A stretch of 64,000 bases of DNA from NCBI RefSeq assembly GCF_013394085.1, contig NZ_CP040910.1, positions 1-64,000 of the forward strand, given 5' to 3'. Made by a program: the position numbers and the translations under genes. The first letter of the stretch is position 1; every line of letters begins with the position of its first letter. The notes under the pieces were generated by a model. That model saw only the letters and a program-made list of their open reading frames with translations, was not told the origin of the DNA and made no database searches. Positions 34,262 through 41,644 of this stretch are shown piece by piece. This stretch comes from Limosilactobacillus fermentum (GTDB lineage Bacteria; Bacillota; Bacilli; Lactobacillales; Lactobacillaceae).

Positions 34262-34720
34262 CTAGTGTCCTTGGTTATCGGCCAAAAGTTGACCAATCTT
34301 TTGAGCGCCCTGTGCGTCGGGGGAGATAATTAAGAGGGTATCGTTACCAGCAATCGTCCCCACTACCTCTGGCATCGACAATTCATCAAACATCCCGCCG
34401 AGGATGGTCGCGTAACTCGAGTCCGGGGTGGTTTTAACGACGTTAACAAACTCAACGGTGGTGTAAGAGACCACCCGGTTGGCAATTGCCCGGTAGAGCC
34501 GGTCGTCGTCCTCCTTGGCGGCCGCCACCTGAGCATAGTAGGATTGCCCATCACTGCTGCTAACCTTAGCAATGTTTAGGGAATGAATATCCCGTGAAAC
34601 GGTTGCCTGAGTGGCGACGACCCCGTGTTGCTTCAGCAATTCCAAAAGCTCCTCTTGGGTAGCAATGTGATTTTCTTCGACCAGTTGTTGAATTAATTGG
34701 CGGCGCTGCTTGTAGTTCAT
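34262..34720 (-). CDS. argR: Arginine repressor family protein
   Basis: 152 residues. The N-terminal winged helix has ATVSRDIHSLN. The C-terminal oligomerisation and arginine-binding domain has GTIAGNDTLLII, close to the usual GTIAGDDT. The start at 34720 (MNYKQRR) follows GTGGAGGGATCGGGT; the ATG at 34750 would place the ARG-box-like sequence in the coding region. No arginine gene is adjacent. Lactobacilli often carry two ArgR proteins, so this may be one of a pair. Confidence 0.88.
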   Translation of the reverse strand: MNYKQRRQLIQQLVEENHIATQEELLELLKQHGVVATQATVSRDIHSLNIAKVSSSDGQSYYAQVAAAKEDDDRLYRAIANRVVSYTTVEFVNVVKTTPDSSYATILGGMFDELSMPEVVGTIAGNDTLLIISPDAQGAQKIGQLLADNQGH

Positions 34721-34739
34721 ACCCGATCCCTCCACTCGT

Positions 34740-34791
34740 TGAATATTCATTTATCCCCTTAATATTAACCCATTCACCTTGGGATACACAA
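34740..34791 (-). promoter_or_regulatory. argR promoter with ARG-box-like palindrome
   Basis: Minus-strand TTGTGT (34791-34786), 18 bp, TAATAT (34767-34762). The palindrome TGAATATTCA lies at 34749-34740, just downstream of the expected start. It resembles half-site pairs of ARG boxes and suggests autoregulation. Confidence 0.5.
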
Positions 34792-34902
34792 ATCATTTTT
34801 TAAATAAATGACGGTTTGGCGGTCCTTAAACCGGTTTCATAAAATATTTACATTCTACAAGTAGGGAGGGAAGTGCATATTTTACGCCGGTGTTCCTAGC
34901 GG

Positions 34903-35574
34903 TCATTCTTCTTTTGCCATTTGCCCATCAACGATCGTGTACACCTGGTCGGCGAATTCACGCAGCCGTAGGTCATGGGTGACCACCACCACGGCCTTGT
35001 TGTGCTTGACGGCGAGGTCGGAAAAGAGTTGGCCCACCACCTTAACCCGGTCGGAGTCGAGGGCGGCCGTTGGCTCATCGGCTAAGATAATTTGCGGGTC
35101 AGTGTAAAGGGCCCGGGCGATGGCCACCCGCTGGTTTTGCCCCCCGGACAGTTCGCCCGGGTACTTGTGGATCAGTTTTTCGATCCCAAGGTCTTTTAAC
35201 AGGTCCCCTAATTCCCCCTTGGAAAGGTTACCGTGGCGCATCCGGTCAACCAGGGCGAACTGATCCCCCACCGTTAAGTAAGGGAGCAGGTTGTAAGACT
35301 GGAGAACGAAGCCGATCTTATCCAGGCGTAACCGATCGCGTTGCTTACCAGACAGGGCTGAGATCTCTTGGCCGTCAATCAAAACTTGTCCCTCAGATGG
35401 CTGCTGGAGGCCACCGGCGATCGTTAAGAAGGTGGACTTCCCCGAGCCGGACGGGCCAATCACCAGGTTAAGCTTGCCCAGTTCAGCCTTAAAGTTCACG
35501 TCAGACAAAACGTGAACCCGGGCAATCCCTTGTCCGTAGTACTTTTCAACGTTACGTAATTCGATTGCAGTCAT
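34903..35574 (-). CDS. ABC transporter ATPase, MacB/LolD type
   Basis: 223 residues. Walker A is GPSGSGKST, the signature LSGGQNQR, and Walker B ILADEPTAALDSD with VVVTHD. The class powers MacB-like mechanotransmission or export complexes with FtsX-type permeases. It is the last gene of tetR-permease-ATPase, 12 nt after the permease. Substrate unknown; drug or peptide export is typical when a TetR protein controls the operon. Confidence 0.9.
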   Translation of the reverse strand: MTAIELRNVEKYYGQGIARVHVLSDVNFKAELGKLNLVIGPSGSGKSTFLTIAGGLQQPSEGQVLIDGQEISALSGKQRDRLRLDKIGFVLQSYNLLPYLTVGDQFALVDRMRHGNLSKGELGDLLKDLGIEKLIHKYPGELSGGQNQRVAIARALYTDPQIILADEPTAALDSDRVKVVGQLFSDLAVKHNKAVVVVTHDLRLREFADQVYTIVDGQMAKEE

Positions 35575-35586
35575 AACGCTTCCTCC

Positions 35587-36648
35587 TTAGTTCAGGGCAT
35601 CTAGCGGGTCAATCTTTTTAATCACCCGGACGGGCAAGAGGGCCCCAATGACCCCCATCACCACCAGGGCCACCGCTACTCCAATCGTTAGCGGCCAGTT
35701 AAAAAGTATTGGCACCGCGGTTGGTAGTACCGCCCCGGTCACCACCGTTAATAACAAGGCAATGATCACCCCGACCACCATCAGGATCAAGGCCTGCCCC
35801 AAGGTGGCGTTAATCAGGCGTTGGGCTGGGATTCCCTGTGCCCGTAAAACCGCGTAGTTGGCCAATTTTTGCATCGTCAGGATGTATAAGAAGACGGCGA
35901 TGATAATCACGGAAATCACCATCAAAAAGCCGATCATGAACTCAAAGACCGTGTTTTGAGCGGAATAGCCCGGCAACTTCTCAATGAAGGTGTTGACCGA
36001 GTAGGATGCTAGACCCGCCGTCACTGCCGGCTTGGCTTGGTCACTAATGATTCCGGAAGCGACAAACTGGTTACCGACCCCGCGCAGGCTTTGCCAGACG
36101 CTGAGGTCCCCATAGGCAATGGAAGAAATGTTTAGTTTGGCATCCTTAGCAAATCCGACCACCGTGTACTCGGTCGCTGAATTACCAAATTTCACCTTGG
36201 ACCCGAGCCGGTAGCCCTTATCCTTCAAGGATTCGTCTAAAACCAGCTGGTTGGACCTCTGTACCCGGTGACCACTGGTAATTGCTAACTTATCCTTGGC
36301 GATAAACTGGTCTTCTTTGAGCCCCACGAACTGCAGGGAGGTCTTGTGGCTCTCTTTTTGACCGACCGTTTCCATCACCACTGGGACTAAGCCGAGCTCG
36401 GCTTCGTGCTTGGTTAACTTAGGCAGTTGGCTTGGTGCGATCAGGGACTGGCTAAGGCTAACGTTGGCGTTTTTATTCAAAACGACCGCCTTGGTTCCCC
36501 ACGATTCAATGGCGACCGTGTTCTCACTAGCCAAGCCAAACATCATCCCCATCAACAAAAACATCAGGTAGCTAGTTAAGACCACCATCGTCACGATGAG
36601 GCCGTAGCGCACCTTCTCGTGAAGAATCTCTTTGATTGCTAGAAACAT
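35587..36648 (-). CDS. FtsX-like ABC transporter permease
   Basis: 353 residues. An N-terminal helix and a roughly 200-residue extracellular domain are followed by three C-terminal helices (FMIGFLMVISVIIIAVFLYI and later), the usual FtsX/MacB topology. The start at 36648 has GAGGGGGAAACCGAAG upstream, inside the 3' end of the tetR gene; the genes overlap by 77 nt. Works with the ATPase at 34903. Confidence 0.9.
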   Translation of the reverse strand: MFLAIKEILHEKVRYGLIVTMVVLTSYLMFLLMGMMFGLASENTVAIESWGTKAVVLNKNANVSLSQSLIAPSQLPKLTKHEAELGLVPVVMETVGQKESHKTSLQFVGLKEDQFIAKDKLAITSGHRVQRSNQLVLDESLKDKGYRLGSKVKFGNSATEYTVVGFAKDAKLNISSIAYGDLSVWQSLRGVGNQFVASGIISDQAKPAVTAGLASYSVNTFIEKLPGYSAQNTVFEFMIGFLMVISVIIIAVFLYILTMQKLANYAVLRAQGIPAQRLINATLGQALILMVVGVIIALLLTVVTGAVLPTAVPILFNWPLTIGVAVALVVMGVIGALLPVRVIKKIDPLDALN

Positions 36649-37174
36649 CTTCGGTTTCCCCCTCTTTTAAAAGGACCCGCAAGACACGTTCCAACCGTTT
36701 CAAAATCAAATCTTCGTTTTCCGGATCCACGAGGCACTCCTTGATGCTTTCGTGAATTAGCATCATGGCTGACCACCGTTGATCATCCATCATTGCCTTA
36801 ACCTTGGCCGGTAAGGGATCGGGTAGCAACCCCTCGTTGGCCGTGTAGTGCAAAACAAAGAAGTTACGCAGGCTGCCAGACGTGTCAGCGAGGTCGCGCA
36901 CCCGTTGGATGTATTCCGTAGCCGTCTGTAGGTGACGGCGCTTCATATCATCCCGGCTCCCCAGCTTGGCAGCCAGCAGGTGGTACATGTAGGAATAGGC
37001 GTCCGTGAGATTGTCAAAGTACTTGTAAAAGGCCCCCCGGGCAATCTGGGCATCCTTAACGATGCGGGCCACTTGGGCCGTTGCCAGGGTGTGGTTGCTG
37101 AACTCGTTTAACAGGGCGGCTTCAATCCGTTGCCGTTTTTCATCTGGAAGATTAGTAAAGGTTGAACTTGGCAT
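36572..37174 (-). CDS. TetR-family repressor of the ABC operon
   Basis: 200 residues. The N-terminal HTH has ATAQVARIVKDAQIARGAFYKYFDN. The ligand domain is helical. The last 20-odd residues, encoded in the 77-nt overlap with the permease gene, are Ser/Arg-rich and probably unstructured. Start ATG 37174 is used; GTG/ATG codons further up lie in the operator. Two identical-core palindromes on its promoter are its likely autoregulatory sites. Confidence 0.88.
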   Translation of the reverse strand: MPSSTFTNLPDEKRQRIEAALLNEFSNHTLATAQVARIVKDAQIARGAFYKYFDNLTDAYSYMYHLLAAKLGSRDDMKRRHLQTATEYIQRVRDLADTSGSLRNFFVLHYTANEGLLPDPLPAKVKAMMDDQRWSAMMLIHESIKECLVDPENEDLILKRLERVLRVLLKEGETEDVSSNQRDSSREGALRPHRDDGGLN

Positions 37175-37198
37175 CTTTTCGTCCACTTCTTTCTCATA

Positions 37199-37213
37199 GT
37201 GACACCGTGTCAC
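37199..37213. promoter_or_regulatory. TetR-type operator 1
   Basis: GTGACACCGTGTCAC, a perfect 15-bp palindrome (7-bp arms) downstream of the transcription start. Confidence 0.75.
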
Positions 37214-37225
37214 TCGATTAAGGCC

Positions 37226-37254
37226 ATTCTAATCGCGAGGTGACACCGTGTCAA
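37226..37254 (-). promoter_or_regulatory. tetR-ABC promoter
   Basis: Minus-strand TTGACA (37254-37249), 17 bp, TAGAAT (37231-37226): near-consensus and overlapped by operator 2. Confidence 0.8.
37240..37254. promoter_or_regulatory. TetR-type operator 2 on the -35 box
   Basis: GTGACACCGTGTCAA shares 14 of 15 bases with operator 1; centre-to-centre distance is 41 bp. Binding would cover the -35. Confidence 0.75.
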
Positions 37255-37268
37255 CTTTTTTAATAAAA

Positions 37269-37301
37269 ATAGGAGGGTCCCGTTACGGAACTCTCCTAAT
37301 T
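37269..37301 (-). terminator. Terminator of the mannitol dehydrogenase gene
   Basis: On the minus strand TAGGAG.GT.CC and GG.AC.CTCCTA form the stem around GTAAC, followed by TTTTTATT. Confidence 0.8.
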
Positions 37302-37330
37302 CTACTATAGATTTGCGTTAATGCCAGGGG

Positions 37331-38341
37331 TTAGGCTTCTTCGCCACCAACCTTAACGATCGCCTTGGAAACCTTGCCTAACTTACCGGAAACAAAGTCT
37401 TCCACCTGGGTGAATTCCAGTTCGTGGGAGAACAGCGGCAGTGGGTCCACCTTGCCACTGGCCAAGAGGGCAATTGAGTCTTCAAAGGTGTACGGGTTGA
37501 TGAAGGCCCCTTGAATGGTCAATTGCTTTTGGAAGACGTCGTAAGTGTTAACGGAGAACTTGTCGTCCGGGTTCCCGACCCCAAACATCAGGACTTGGGC
37601 GCCCCGGGCCGCCGCAGCCAATGCTTGTTCTTGGGTCGCCGGGGTCCCAACGGCTTCCACGACGATGTCAAAGGCGGCTTCTGGCAGTTCTTCTTTAGTC
37701 GTGTTGATCGTCTTGACGCCAAAGTGTTCGCGGTTGTTGGCCAATTTTTCTTCGGAGCGGCCGGCCAGGATAACTTCGTGAATCCCCCGAGCCTTTAAAA
37801 TTTGGGCGAAGAGTTGTCCTTCAAACCCGTCCCCTAACACGAGGGCCTTTTGGTACGGGTGGGTGGTCAAAAGGTCAACCCCGTGCATGGCACAAGAGAT
37901 TGGTTCCACAACGGCCGCCGCCTTCAAGGAAACGTTGGCTGGCACTGGGTAAACCACCTTGGCCGGCGCCGTGAAGTATTCTTCAAAGCCCCCATCACGG
38001 GTCACCCCAACGGCGTCTAGGTGTTCACACAATTCTGGGCGTTGGGTCCGACAGTACTTGCACTGCCCACAGTAGATGTTCGGGTCCACCGTTACCCGGT
38101 CGCCAACCTTAACGTTAGTGACGTTTGCGCCAACCTTGGCAACGACCCCGGAGTTTTCGTGACCTAAAACAATGGGTGGAACGGCGGAAGCAGAACCCGG
38201 CAACCCTGCGTAAAGGGCCTTGTCGGTCCCACAAATTCCGGCGAACGCGGTGTGAACTAAAACTTCGTCTGGTTTGATTTCGGGAACCTCGTAGTCTTGG
38301 ACTGCCAGATCCTTAATCCCTTGTAATACCAATGCCTTCAT
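37331..38341 (-). CDS. mtlK: Mannitol 2-dehydrogenase, zinc-dependent
   Basis: 336-residue medium-chain dehydrogenase reducing fructose to mannitol with NAD(P)H, an electron sink in heterofermentative lactobacilli. Catalytic zinc ligands are C37, H61 and E62 (GICGTDKALYAG, VLGHENSG). The structural zinc is held by C91, C94, C97 and C105. The sequence around DPNIYCGQCKYCRTQRPELC and the C-terminal VGGEEA match Leuconostoc and Lactobacillus mannitol dehydrogenases as I recall them. The dinucleotide motif is GDGFEG. GAGAGAAGGATTTTACG precedes ATG 38341. Other polyol dehydrogenases of the family are less likely. Confidence 0.85.
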   Translation of the reverse strand: MKALVLQGIKDLAVQDYEVPEIKPDEVLVHTAFAGICGTDKALYAGLPGSASAVPPIVLGHENSGVVAKVGANVTNVKVGDRVTVDPNIYCGQCKYCRTQRPELCEHLDAVGVTRDGGFEEYFTAPAKVVYPVPANVSLKAAAVVEPISCAMHGVDLLTTHPYQKALVLGDGFEGQLFAQILKARGIHEVILAGRSEEKLANNREHFGVKTINTTKEELPEAAFDIVVEAVGTPATQEQALAAAARGAQVLMFGVGNPDDKFSVNTYDVFQKQLTIQGAFINPYTFEDSIALLASGKVDPLPLFSHELEFTQVEDFVSGKLGKVSKAIVKVGGEEA

Positions 38342-38386
38342 CGTAAAATCCTTCTCTCTTGTGAATTTAATAACTTTATGGTGATT

Positions 38387-38415
38387 AGTATATTCAACCA
38401 TTTAGCCAAAGTCAA
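38387..38415 (-). promoter_or_regulatory. Mannitol dehydrogenase promoter
   Basis: Minus-strand TTGACT (38415-38410), 17 bp, TATACT (38392-38387). Confidence 0.8.
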
Positions 38416-38424
38416 CCGGTTGAC
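38411..38424. promoter_or_regulatory. Palindromic operator on the mannitol dehydrogenase -35
   Basis: GTCAACCGGTTGAC is a perfect 14-bp palindrome whose left arm is part of the -35 box. The binding protein is not known. Confidence 0.6.
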
Positions 38425-38434
38425 ATATGTTTTT

Positions 38435-38452
38435 TTGTGAAATTATTTCCTT
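38435..38452 (-). promoter_or_regulatory. Rex-like half-palindrome
   Basis: TTGTGAAATTATTTCC resembles the left two thirds of the Rex consensus (TTGTGAAnnnnTTCACAA). A second TTGTGAAT half-site lies in the leader at 38360-38367. NADH-responsive control would suit a redox-sink enzyme; inferred only. Confidence 0.35.
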
Positions 38453-38636
38453 ACCCCCACCAACCAGAAAAGAGGTTTGAAAGCGGCTCCTTTTAGCACC
38501 CGCTAAATCCCGTCATTACGCCAATCTTATGTTGCACAAATCACTTTTTTATGCTAACCTAACAAAGGTGTTCCGGGAAGTTAATTAGAAAGCTCGCTGA
38601 ACATTTAAAACCATAATCATGAGGGGAGGATTTGGC

Positions 38637-40199
38637 GTGGATAACACAAAGAATCAACACCGTAAGCTGCGCTTAATTGAACACGCAAACGGTAAATCAC
38701 TAGAAGAAATTAACGGGACGGTTGAGGTCCCACATGGCAAGGGCTTTTTTAGGACCCTGTTCGCCTACTCTGGTCCCGGGGCACTCGTTGCCGTGGGGTA
38801 CATGGATCCCGGTAACTGGTCAACTTCGATCACCGGGGGCCAATCGTTTCAATACACCTTAATGACGACCATCCTGATCTCAAGTTTGATTGCGATGTTG
38901 TTACAGTACATGGCTGCCAAACTTGGGATCGTAAGCCAGATGGACCTCGCGCAGGCCATCCGCGCCCGTACAGGGAAGGCCCTTGGGGTGATTTTGTGGT
39001 TAATGACCGAGTTAGCCATCATGGCGACTGACATTGCCGAAGTTATCGGGGCGGCGATCGCCCTGAACTTGCTCTTCCACATTCCGTTAGTCTTAGCGGT
39101 CTTCATCACCGTCTTAGACGTCTTGGTGCTCTTGTTATTGACCAAGATCGGTTTCCGGAAGATCGAAGCGATCGTGGCCTGCTTGATCCTCGTGATCTTA
39201 GCGGTCTTCGCCTACCAAGTTGCCCTGTCCCACCCCGACTGGGCCGGCGTCTTCAAGGGCTTGCTCCCGACTAAAGAAGCGATCGCCAAGGAACCAGTGG
39301 TGGGCGGAATTTCCCCGCTGACCGGTTCGCTGGGGATTATCGGGGCGACCGTGATGCCCCACAACCTGTACCTACACTCCGCCATTTCCCAAACGCGTAA
39401 GATTGACCACACTAACGCTGAAGACATCAAGCAAACGGTTCGCTTCACCGCTTGGGACTCTAACATTCAATTAACCCTGGCCTTCTTCGTCAACGCCCTC
39501 CTGTTGATCATGGGGGTAGCCGTCTTCAAGAACGGTGCCGTCCAAGATTCTTCCTTCTTCGGCTTGTACGATGCCTTAAACAACACTGACATGTTAAGCA
39601 ACGGCCTCTTGATCGCCGTGGCCAAGTCCGGGGTCTTATCAACTTTATTTGCCATCGCCCTGTTGGCTTCCGGGCAAAACTCCACCATTACCGGGACCCT
39701 GACTGGTCAGGTCATCATGGAAGGGTTTGTCCACATGAAGATGCCACTGTGGGCCCGGCGCCTGATCACCCGGCTTTTATCGGTGGTTCCTGTCTTGGTC
39801 TGCGTGGCAATGACGGCGCACGAATCAACCATTGATCAGCACGCCTCGTTAAACATACTGATGGAAAACTCCCAGGTCTTCTTGGCCTTCGCCCTTCCAT
39901 TCTCGATGCTGCCACTGTTAATCATGACTAACAGCGACACCGAAATGGGCCAGTTCAAGAACTCGCTGTGGGTCCGGGTCCTCGGCTGGATTTCGGTCAT
40001 CGGTTTAACCTTCTTAAACCTCTACAACCTGCCGCAAACCTATGAAGGCTTCGGCATTTGGTCCAAGGGGCTATCCGACGTCTTAGCTTGGATCTCGATC
40101 GTGGTCATCGTGGTTCTGTTAGCTTGGACTTGTTTCGAATTAATCCGGGGTGACCGGCGCCTAGCGGCCGAACGCGAAAAGCACACCTGGGAAAAATAA
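38637..40199 (+). CDS. mntH: Nramp-family manganese transporter
   Basis: 520 residues, about 11 helices. The metal-binding motifs are DPGNW in helix 1 and MPHNLYLHS in helix 6, so it is a true Nramp proton/Mn(II) symporter. Lactobacilli accumulate millimolar Mn, making this a core importer. GTG 38637 is chosen because GGGGAGG lies eight bases upstream; ATG 38619 precedes that site. No clear MntR box was found. Confidence 0.95.
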   Translation: MDNTKNQHRKLRLIEHANGKSLEEINGTVEVPHGKGFFRTLFAYSGPGALVAVGYMDPGNWSTSITGGQSFQYTLMTTILISSLIAMLLQYMAAKLGIVSQMDLAQAIRARTGKALGVILWLMTELAIMATDIAEVIGAAIALNLLFHIPLVLAVFITVLDVLVLLLLTKIGFRKIEAIVACLILVILAVFAYQVALSHPDWAGVFKGLLPTKEAIAKEPVVGGISPLTGSLGIIGATVMPHNLYLHSAISQTRKIDHTNAEDIKQTVRFTAWDSNIQLTLAFFVNALLLIMGVAVFKNGAVQDSSFFGLYDALNNTDMLSNGLLIAVAKSGVLSTLFAIALLASGQNSTITGTLTGQVIMEGFVHMKMPLWARRLITRLLSVVPVLVCVAMTAHESTIDQHASLNILMENSQVFLAFALPFSMLPLLIMTNSDTEMGQFKNSLWVRVLGWISVIGLTFLNLYNLPQTYEGFGIWSKGLSDVLAWISIVVIVVLLAWTCFELIRGDRRLAAEREKHTWEK

Positions 40200-40252
40200 G
40201 GGAAGTGCGATCCAACCATTGGACTTAGCCACTAGGCCGGCGACGTTATCTT
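40200..40252 (+). repeat. Dispersed palindromic repeat, copy 6 (internally deleted)
   Basis: Begins at the base after the mntH stop: GGGAAGTGCGATCCAACC, then jumps to the 3' half ACTTAGCCACTAGGCC of copy 7, ending GGCGACGTTA. The central half of the element is missing. Confidence 0.65.
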
Positions 40253-40265
40253 AACAATCAACAAT

Positions 40266-40315
40266 AAGGGAGTAGCAAATAGCCCGTTAGGTAGGTTATT
40301 TGCTACTCCCTTGAT
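40266..40315 (+). terminator. Hairpin/terminator downstream of mntH
   Basis: A 16-bp stem, AAGGGAGTAGCAAATA with TATTTGCTACTCCCTT, encloses a loop of about 16 nt and is followed by the weakly T-rich GATCTTTCTT. Confidence 0.65.
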
Positions 40316-40389
40316 CTTTCTTAATTACTTTTAATCTTTCCTTACCCGCCCTTCACACCTTTTTCATTACCCGGCGGTATATTATAACC

Positions 40390-40500
40390 ATCCTCAATTG
40401 ATTTTTCTTCTTCGTCAACGAAGCCTGTCTCCTCCCAATCGTTTCGGCTTCGCTGACACCCAAAGCCCACGGGAATTCTTTTCCGCGGGCTTTCCTTTTG
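40390..40500 (+). ncRNA. Candidate small RNA with two hairpins
   Basis: Downstream of an AT-rich -10-like TATATTATAAC (40377-40388) come a 12-bp stem with one mismatch (40414-40425 with 40446-40457) and then a GC-rich terminator hairpin, AAAGCCC.CGG / CCG.GGGCTTT with CCTTTT (40462-40499). The next gene has its own promoter starting inside this T-run, so the unit looks independent. It could alternatively be an attenuated leader. No protein-coding potential is evident. Confidence 0.4.
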
Positions 40501-40523
40501 CAATCCGCCTTTCGTGTTATAAT
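40496..40523 (+). promoter_or_regulatory. Promoter of the gene at 40583
   Basis: TTTTGC (40496-40501), 16 bp, TATAAT (40518-40523). Confidence 0.65.
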
Positions 40524-40582
40524 ACGAAAAGATCCATCACGTGTGCTAAATTATTAGCCCTAAATAATGAGAGGTGACGACT

Positions 40583-41329
40583 TTGAATAACAATCACGAC
40601 GATGAACAACAGCATTTATCGCGCGTCGAACTCTACGATACCAAAAAGAGTCATCGCACGAATTCAAAACGCCGTAAGCCCCGCCGCCGGGGACCGAAGA
40701 AGCCGGGCTTTTTCGCTAGTCTCTTTGGGGGCCCACGGCGGCCGAAACGGCCAAAGCGCCGGCGCCCGGTAGCCCCAATGGCCACCGCCGCCAACCGCAA
40801 GGGGCCTAACCGACGGCCTAAAAAGCCCGTTAGCAAGCAAAAGAAACTCTTCCGCTTGGCGTTGGGCATCTTGCTGGCCATCCTGGTGGTCATGATCGCC
40901 GTTTTCGTGGTCAAGCAACAAAACCCGGTTAACACCAGCTCCGACGAAATCTCGACTTCTTCAAGCTCTAAGTCCAGTTCACACAAGAAGAAGAGTAGCA
41001 GCAAGAAGTCCTCGAGTTCTTCTTCTACCGACTACCAGGAAACCTACACCTACTCATACTCTAAACCGGAATCGAGTTCTTCTTCCGTGTACTCCTCCGG
41101 TTCCTCTGCTTCTAGCAGTAACGATAACCAGTCGACTTACACCAACACCACTAACACTAATACCTACGGGTACGGTAACAATGGCGGAACGGGAACTGGT
41201 AGTAATGGCAGTACCGGTGATAGCAATGGTTCTGATAGTGGCAATAGTGGCAATAGTGGCAGCACTGATAAAAATGGCTCTGACACTACCACCCAAAACG
41301 GACCCCAAGGTGGCACGGCAAACCAATAA
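40583..41329 (+). CDS. Single-span membrane protein with basic cytoplasmic head and Ser/Gly/Asn-rich tail
   Basis: 248 residues. Residues 1-87 are strongly basic (runs of Arg/Lys/Pro), one helix follows at about 90-112 (LALGILLAILVVMIAVFVV), and then a low-complexity Ser, Thr, Asn and Gly-rich exterior tail. No enzyme domain. TTG 40583 has AGAGG eight bases upstream and is preferred over GTG 40574. The layout suggests a cytoplasmic nucleic-acid or lipid-binding head and a wall-spanning tail, but function is unknown. Confidence 0.75.
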   Translation: MNNNHDDEQQHLSRVELYDTKKSHRTNSKRRKPRRRGPKKPGFFASLFGGPRRPKRPKRRRPVAPMATAANRKGPNRRPKKPVSKQKKLFRLALGILLAILVVMIAVFVVKQQNPVNTSSDEISTSSSSKSSSHKKKSSSKKSSSSSSTDYQETYTYSYSKPESSSSSVYSSGSSASSSNDNQSTYTNTTNTNTYGYGNNGGTGTGSNGSTGDSNGSDSGNSGNSGSTDKNGSDTTTQNGPQGGTANQ

Positions 41330-41343
41330 AACTAAGCCACGCC

Positions 41344-41371
41344 TTGACATGCCCCTTGAGCATGCTATAAT
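41344..41371 (+). promoter_or_regulatory. thrS promoter
   Basis: TTGACA (41344-41349), 16 bp, TATAAT (41366-41371), both consensus hexamers. Confidence 0.85.
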
Positions 41372-41377
41372 CGTTTC

Positions 41378-41622
41378 AAATGCGGGATACGCCTAACTAC
41401 AAGCGGTAAACCAGGGAAGGGTGCCATGGCTGGAAGCACCTTTACACGGAGTAGTTAAGGTACCACCCCATTTCTTGCCCCCCGAAATAAGGGGGACCGG
41501 GTCGTGCCCGTTACCACACCATAGAGAGGATTTTAAATCCTGAAGATGGGTGGAACCACGCTGAAGTTGTTATTTTCAACGTCCCTAACGTTGCCAAAGT
41601 GGGTAGCGTTAGGGGCGTTTTT
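41378..41622 (+). promoter_or_regulatory. T-box leader of thrS
   Basis: It contains the T-box core TGGGTGGAACCACG (41547-41560) that pairs with the uncharged tRNA acceptor end. A long Stem I region ends near GTAGTTAAGGTACCACC, where ACC (about 41462-41464) is a plausible threonine specifier. The terminator stem is AACG.CCCTAACG / CGTTAGGG.CGTT with seven T (41577-41622). Transcription of thrS therefore rises when tRNA-Thr is uncharged. Confidence 0.9.
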
Positions 41623-41644
41623 TTATTCCAAAGGAGGAGTTTAC

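Noticed and set aside
41546-41644. Extended thrS start at 41546
   Set aside because: The extra 33 codons would be read through the T-box antiterminator/terminator; the strong ribosome site is in front of ATG 41645.
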